NCBI GenBank assembly: GCA_001643675.2
Contig: LSRY02000012.1
Location: forward strand, 932,501-996,500
Source: Monocercomonoides exilis
Taxonomy: Eukaryota > Preaxostyla > Oxymonadida > Polymastigidae
Direction: 5' to 3'
Length of the DNA stretch: 64,000 nucleotides
Both the position numbers and the translations under genes were made by a program. The notes beneath the pieces are model-generated. The model searched no databases. It was not told the origin of the DNA and worked only from the letters and a program-made list of their open reading frames with translations. Below are positions 58,433-64,000 of the stretch, piece by piece. The stretch's first letter is position 1; each line of letters starts with the position of its first letter.

Positions 58433-60149
58433 TATATGGGTGATTTTTTTTGAAAATATATTTGAACATTCACAATTTTCGGATCCAAAAATTTCCTTGA
58501 ATATTTGCAAATTAACACCGAAAAGTTAAAAGGCATTTTCATAAGTCCATCGTTTTCAATTCAACTTAAACATTTGTTTTTGAAACAGTTCTGATATCTA
58601 AAGCAATTGAATGAAAAAATCTTTACCCAATGGCAAACAATTTTTGAAAAAAACAGCACACCGAAAAAAATTATGATTTCAAAAAGAATCACCCAAAAGA
58701 AAAAAAAAATTGCAATTGTCACAAATGCTAATAAAAAAATTGAATAAAAGACACGATTCACTCCTTTTCTGTTCTCACGGAATTCGTGTTCATTATAAAT
58801 ATTTAAAGCTAATTAAAATTCTATTATTTGGTGGAAAATATGAACATTAAAGCTTTTTTTGTACAACAAATTGAAAAATTGCTTCACTTATAACTTTATT
58901 ACGCTTTCTCAGATTATTAAATAAATTTAATTTTCATATCCTGAAACAGGCATCATCGATATCAAAACATAAAGAATTATGACATTTCACGAATGTCAAA
59001 AAATGAACTCATTTTTATTGTGTTTTTTGTTCTTAAAACGTCAACGAAAAGTGTATAATTTTTTCAATGAAAATGCCTGAAGAGAAATATATCTCCCAAT
59101 TTTTGAAAGAAAAAAATGTTATTTCAATTACAATCACGATATGGGGGAAAATACGGACTTTCAAGCTTTTTATGCATAAAGCATGGAAAAATTGTTTAAC
59201 TTATAACATTTTTAAACTTAACCAGATTTCAAAATAAATTTGATTTTCATATCTGCAAGCAAATACAGTCAAAACCGGATATAATCACATCGAATACAAT
59301 CACATTCGTTTAAAGTCACATTTTCACATGCACCGACATTTTTAGCTAATTTTTCATTCATTTTTCATCGAATATAATCACAGGGCTGAAAATATATAAT
59401 CACATTTTTAATTATAATGGGTGATTTTTTCAATGAAAAATCGTTTTTTTGATCAAAAATTTGAATTTTTTGATTTTTCAGAAATATGCTCAAATAAGTC
59501 TGTATTATGTGTATTTATGTCCAAAATTGTAAAAACAAGTGAAAAAAGTGTGTTTGTGCAGAATTTCCAAAAATAAAAAATTTGACCCTTAATTAATTAA
59601 TGGAAAAATTAATTTTTATTTTTTTCTGTGATAAGTCACATCGCTTATAATCACAATCGGATATAGTCACAAAAAGTCGTGCAAAAACCGATGTGATTAT
59701 ATCCGGTTTTGACTGTATCATTGATATAATAACATTATGTTGTGTGACATCACATGTATTTCAAAAAATAAACCCATTTTTTTCAAATTTTTTGATCACA
59801 AAAAGATCATCTCAGATGCATAATTTTTCAGTGAAAATGCCTGAAGTCTAATATTTTGTCCCATATGAAAATGAAAAGGATTTTAATATGAGAAGTGGAA
59901 CTTGAAGTGGAAAACACATTTTTTTGTCCTGTTTATTTACAAAATGCAAGATTTTGACACTCGTTTGACGAACTTATTCAGAAAAAAACAGTTTGTTCCC
60001 TTGAAAATAATAAACAACAATCTTTTGTTCATATAAAAAATTATTGCAACCAAGAAAATGGTAATTTTTTCCGAAAATAATTGGCTGATCCTTTTTGAAA
60101 TCTAACTTTCGTTCGAGTTTTGATCAAATTTTTTTTCTCAATGGGATTT
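58433..60149 (+). repeat. Left arm of a 3.5-kb palindrome
   Basis: Position p pairs with 120370 minus p across the whole arm (for example 58561 with 61809), with a 71-bp unpaired centre at 60150-60220. The arms are not identical: around 59,425 'gggtgatt' faces 'gggtggtt', and 'ttgaattttttgat' faces 'tttattttttgat'. Each arm holds two related copies of a repeat unit carrying 'gcctgtttcagg', and one MITE. Confidence 0.92.
59266..59715. mobile_element. pogo/Tigger-like MITE, copy 1
   Basis: 450 bp bounded by a perfect 27-bp terminal inverted repeat starting CAGTCAAAACCGGATATAAT and flanked by TA on both sides (59264-59265, 59716-59717), the target site of IS630-Tc1-mariner elements. The CAGTCAAA-CC start is typical of the pogo/Tigger branch. 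Subterminal regions repeat 'ATAATCACA/TCG' many times in both orientations. No transposase; non-autonomous. Confidence 0.85.
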
Positions 60150-60220
60150 AGAAAAAAAATTGTTTCTGCAATAACTGCATCATAAATAATAAGTATTTTC
60201 AATTCAAACTCAATTTTTCA

Positions 60221-61937
60221 AAATCCCATTGAGAAAAAAAATTTGATCAAAACTCGAACGAAAGTTAGATTTCAAAAAGGATCAGCCAATTATTTTCGGA
60301 AAAAATTACCATTTTCTTGGTTGCAATAATTTTTTATATGAACAAAAGATTGTTGTTTATTATTTTCAAGGGAACAAACTGTTTTTTTCTGAATAAGTTC
60401 GTCAAACGAGTGTCAAAATCTTGCATTTTGTAAATAAACAGGACAAAAAAATGTGTTTTCCACTTCAAGTTCCACTTCTCATATTAAAATCCTTTTCATT
60501 TTCATATGGGACAAAATATTAGACTTCAGGCATTTTCACTGAAAAATTATGCATCTGAGATGATCTTTTTGTGATCAAAAAATTTGAAAAAAATGGGTTT
60601 ATTTTTTGAAATACATGTGATGTCACACAACATAATGTTATTATATCAATGATACAGTCAAAACCGGATATAATCACATCGGTTTTTGCACGACTTTTTG
60701 TGACTATATCCGATTGTGATTATAAGCGATGTGACTTATCACAGAAAAAAATAAAAATTAATTTTTCCATTAATTAATTAAGGGTCAAATTTTTTATTTT
60801 TGGAAATTCTGCACAAACACACTTTTTTCACTTGTTTTTACAATTTTGGACATAAATACACATAATACAGACTTATTTGAGCATATTTCTGAAAAATCAA
60901 AAAATAAAAATTTTTGATCAAAAAAACGATTTTTCATTGAAAAAACCACCCATTATAATTAAAAATGTGATTATATATTTTCAGCCCTGTGATTATATTC
61001 GATGAAAAATGAATGAAAAATTAGCTAAAAATGTCGGTGCATGTGAAAATGTGACTTTAAACGAATGTGATTGTATTCGATGTGATTATATCCGGTTTTG
61101 ACTGTATTTGCTTGCAGATATGAAAATCAAATTTATTTTGAAATCTGGTTAAGTTTAAAAATGTTATAAGTTAAACAATTTTTCCATGCTTTATGCATAA
61201 AAAGCTTGAAAGTCCGTATTTTCCCCCATATCGTGATTGTAATTGAAATAACATTTTTTTCTTTCAAAAATTGGGAGATATATTTCTCTTCAGGCATTTT
61301 CATTGAAAAAATTATACACTTTTCGTTGACGTTTTAAGAACAAAAAACACAATAAAAATGAGTTCATTTTTTGACATTCGTGAAATGTCATAATTCTTTA
61401 TGTTTTGATATCGATGATGCCTGTTTCAGGATATGAAAATTAAATTTATTTAATAATCTGAGAAAGCGTAATAAAGTTATAAGTGAAGCAATTTTTCAAT
61501 TTGTTGTACAAAAAAAGCTTTAATGTTCATATTTTCCACCAAATAATAGAATTTTAATTAGCTTTAAATATTTATAATGAACACGAATTCCGTGAGAACA
61601 GAAAAGGAGTGAATCGTGTCTTTTATTCAATTTTTTTATTAGCATTTGTGACAATTGCAATTTTTTTTTTCTTTTGGGTGATTCTTTTTGAAATCATAAT
61701 TTTTTTCGGTGTGCTGTTTTTTTCAAAAATTGTTTGCCATTGGGTAAAGATTTTTTCATTCAATTGCTTTAGATATCAGAACTGTTTCAAAAACAAATGT
61801 TTAAGTTGAATTGAAAACGATGGACTTATGAAAATGCCTTTTAACTTTTCGGTGTTAATTTGCAAATATTCAAGGAAATTTTTGGATCCGAAAATTGTGA
61901 ATGTTCAAATATATTTTCAAAAAAAATCACCCATATA
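60221..61937 (-). repeat. Right arm of the 3.5-kb palindrome
   Basis: Inverted counterpart of 58433-60149. It ends where a second 'caaaaaaaatcacccatata' block begins, after which the sequence continues directly into the right copy of the 2.1-kb inverted duplication. Confidence 0.92.
60655..61104. mobile_element. pogo/Tigger-like MITE, copy 2
   Basis: Mirror image of the MITE at 59266-59715, with the same TIRs and flanking TA. It sits at the exactly corresponding arm position, so it was duplicated with the arm rather than inserted separately. Confidence 0.85.
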
Positions 61938-62355
61938 TTTTCAAAAAAAATCACCCATATATATGTCAAATTTTCTTTGAAAAGTTCCTTTCGTTTCATT
62001 TTCAAAAAAATTTTGACATATATATATTTGGTTTCGATTTAATCGACTATCGCAAAATTTTTTTTCAAAGAAAATTAATTAGAAGTAATTTTTCAAAAAA
62101 AAAACTTTCCCAAATGTTAGAAGATACGGCCTGATGAACTCAAATTTTAAGAAAAATTGAAATAATTCTTATTACTGATTCAAATGATTTTCCCTGTTTT
62201 TTCTAATATTGAATTTGAAAAAATACATAGAAAATGGAACCTAATATATTCATCGAGGGCTGAAAACGTCCTCAATGAAGAAGCAATGAATGATGCTACA
62301 CCGAAAATAACATAAACAATTTATATAATACAAATGAAAAATAAAGGATATTTGA

Positions 62356-62423
62356 GAAAAATAAAAATAAAAATAAAAATAAAAATAAAAATAAAAATAA
62401 AAATAAAAATAAAAATAAAAATA

Positions 62424-62451
<28 letters not shown>
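62356..62451. repeat. (AAAAAT)n array, right copy
   Basis: About 16 hexamer units against about 12 in the left copy; the 24-bp difference accounts for the change in pairing sum between the arms on either side of it. Confidence 0.9.
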
Positions 62452-62454
<3 letters not shown>

Positions 62455-62729
62455 AAAAATTAAACTGAAAAGAATAAATCCGATTTTGCTCACATGTAAT
62501 CACAAATGAGCACAAAAAATAAAATAATAAAACAAAAAGATTAAATATCAGCATCACTGGTTTAACTTATTTTATTTAAAAAAAGAACACAAAAATTACA
62601 AGTAAATAATAATGTATAATTTAATAATTATCTATTATCCTTATTTCCACTATTGCTCTTCCCAATCCTTTATGTGATCACATTTCTTCATGATAAAAAC
62701 AACAGATTCTTAAATTCTATGCAGATCTC

Positions 62730-64000
62730 TTAGTTATGCAGTGACCTTTTTCTCCTCACAATCACAATCGCAATGATCGCAATAGCAGCGACAACAACAA
62801 CAACTACTACAATTGGCACTACAATAGCAACAATCACTCCCGTGTTTGCTTTCTTATCATCATCTGGGACAGGATCATCTTTCGGATCATCATGGTTCTT
62901 CTTCAGATATTTCTCATAAACATCCTCAGGTTCCGAATTCTCGTCAGCTGCTCCCACGACCCACCCTGCATTTGCTTCAGTATAATCCTTCGCAAATTCG
63001 AATGCTCCCTCTTGCTTGCTGAATGCATCAAAATCTGGTGCAACAATGCACAATGATGCTACTGATGAATTATGTGCTGTGTTCGAGTTATCGATATCAA
63101 GATTGTTTGCAAGTGGAAGCAGCAACTGTGCTGTAGCCTTCGACATCTCAACATACATTGCTCCTGCATTCCCAGCTGGCGCTGTGCACGATTTGAATGA
63201 ACATTTGTTTGCTCTTCCCATTTTCACTGATGATGATTCTGATGTCATATTAATAATAATACCGGCAGATGCTCCATTCTCCGACTTTACATCCTTCATA
63301 GTCAGCCCTTCGATATTAACATTTGAAATTGAACCTGTTTCATCCTTGATGCTAATAGTTGCACCATTTATAACACTGACTTTGCTGATATCCACTCCTT
63401 CCAAATCGACATCACTTGCACAACTAATATCAAACAATGATTCTTGGAATTTCACTTCATTCGTATCGTCAGCACAAACAACTGCGCTCATCTTCAGCGC
63501 TCCGGTACTCACTTTCACAAGATGAATATTCGCTTTCTCTTCTCCTGTCACTGGCCGAACAAATCTGCAGTTGCTTATTGCCAACAATTCTGAGTCTGAT
63601 CCTGAAGCTATTAACGAAAATGGTCCTGCTTCACCATTCACAACTGATTCATCAGGATCTTCATTTTTGTTCAATGAAGCCGGGAATTTAAACGCCAAAT
63701 GATTGAACTCAACATTTCGTTTGCACGTGAACAGATCGCTTCCTGATTTAGCATCACAATTGATCTCAACTTCAGTTTCTATTTCAACATCCTCTGATTT
63801 ATCTACACCTTCAATTGTGATTCCTGATTCTTTATCGAATTCAACAGCATCTGCTTCGAGAGCTTCGTTGTTCTTTATAACCTTTATGAAATATCTTTCT
63901 CCGCAATTTGTATTATCAAATAATTTATATGCTTCACTCAGCTTCCCTTTTGGCTCTTCGTATTTCTTTCCTTTTCCTTCTCCTCCTTTCTTCACATATG
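62730..64000 (-). CDS. Surface-protein gene, intact inverted copy, 5' part outside window
   Basis: Open frame from the window edge to a TAA at 62730-62732, 421+ residues. It is the third beta-helix-like block (KVIKNNEALEADAVEFDKES, SGSDLFTCKRNVEFNHLAFK, HLVKVSTGALKMSAVVCADD), the acidic stalk with KDDPVPDDDKKANTG, the membrane anchor and the basic tail RRKRSLHN. Here the A-run is AAA (63967-63969 on +) and the later G-run GGG (CCC at 63171-63173), so the frame is continuous where the left copy breaks. No start codon is assigned because the frame is open to the edge and the left copy shows two more blocks upstream. It is probably the functional member, if the difference is real. Confidence 0.75.
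   Translation of the reverse strand, partial: YVKKGGEGKGKKYEEPKGKLSEAYKLFDNTNCGERYFIKVIKNNEALEADAVEFDKESGITIEGVDKSEDVEIETEVEINCDAKSGSDLFTCKRNVEFNHLAFKFPASLNKNEDPDESVVNGEAGPFSLIASGSDSELLAISNCRFVRPVTGEEKANIHLVKVSTGALKMSAVVCADDTNEVKFQESLFDISCASDVDLEGVDISKVSVINGATISIKDETGSISNVNIEGLTMKDVKSENGASAGIIINMTSESSSVKMGRANKCSFKSCTAPAGNAGAMYVEMSKATAQLLLPLANNLDIDNSNTAHNSSVASLCIVAPDFDAFSKQEGAFEFAKDYTEANAGWVVGAADENSEPEDVYEKYLKKNHDDPKDDPVPDDDKKANTGVIVAIVVPIVVVVVVVAAIAIIAIVIVRRKRSLHN

Larger units (their letters stand above)
61919..64000 (-). repeat. Right arm of the 2.1-kb inverted duplication
   Basis: Inverted copy of 50275-52332 that runs off the window. Contains the intact end of the surface-protein gene and its 3' flank. 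Confidence 0.9.

Noticed and set aside
58561-58761. 66-residue hydrophobic ORF, present also at 61609-61809
   Set aside because: Mirror copies within the palindrome; AT-rich composition alone gives Phe/Ile runs, and there is no start context or homology.
58433-61937. Telomere, rDNA or large DNA-transposon (Maverick) terminal repeat
   Set aside because: No telomeric repeats, rRNA, integrase, polymerase or capsid genes occur in or beside the palindrome.
62356-62451. CRISPR-like periodic array
   Set aside because: Pure hexamer microsatellite with no spacers, in a eukaryotic gene's 3' flank.

Overview
The window comes from a nuclear genome of a flagellated, single-celled eukaryote. It holds split genes with short GT-AG introns (about 20 resolved here, usually 36-120 nt, with GTTTG[A/C/T] the commonest 5' splice site), the standard genetic code (TAA and TGA used as stops), a motile-cilium protein (SPAG17/PF6), and very long Ser, Glu/Lys/Arg and Gln tracts inside otherwise conserved proteins. 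The low-complexity-rich proteins, small introns and a repetitive beta-helix-like surface protein would suit an oxymonad/preaxostylan or another free-living or gut excavate. That placement is inference with low confidence; no rRNA or other taxonomic marker is present.

Region 1 (1-41.8 kb) is compact and gene-dense. In order: the C-terminal bulk of a SPAG17-like central-apparatus protein (+, cut by the window edge); a six-exon regulator (-) combining a degenerate fungal-type Zn2Cys6 motif, a TFIIS-N/LW domain as in PNUTS and a CCCH finger; NAA20, the NatB catalytic subunit (+), starting 68 bp away divergently; RIC1, a Rab6 GEF subunit (-); EFL1, the 60S-maturation GTPase (-), one of whose introns is swollen by about 104 copies of TAAA; a kinesin-8 (-); a USE1-like Qc-SNARE (+); a leucine-rich-repeat protein whose tail carries ten copies of a DVFSRWG module between charged helices and poly-Ser (+); and a large unidentified low-complexity protein (+). 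They are housekeeping functions (N-terminal acetylation, Golgi/ER trafficking, ribosome maturation, microtubule motors, cilium) and show no operon-like pathway.

Region 2 (41.8-64 kb) is AT-rich, repeat-rich and gene-poor. It carries a fold-back element, a diverged copy of a dispersed repeat unit, stretches that look like decayed coding sequence, and a three-repeat secreted/membrane surface-protein gene. The last third of that gene and its 3' flank are present a second time, inverted, at the right end of the window. The left copy has two single-base frameshifts that the right copy lacks. Between the two copies sits a 3.5 kb near-perfect palindrome; each arm contains a 450-bp pogo/Tigger-like MITE with TA target duplications.

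Four places in the window need a single-base or dinucleotide indel, or an extremely small intron, to keep a conserved protein in frame (NAA20, RIC1, surface protein twice). The possibility of base-level assembly errors in homopolymers should be kept in mind. I saw no rRNA, tRNA or CRISPR array.
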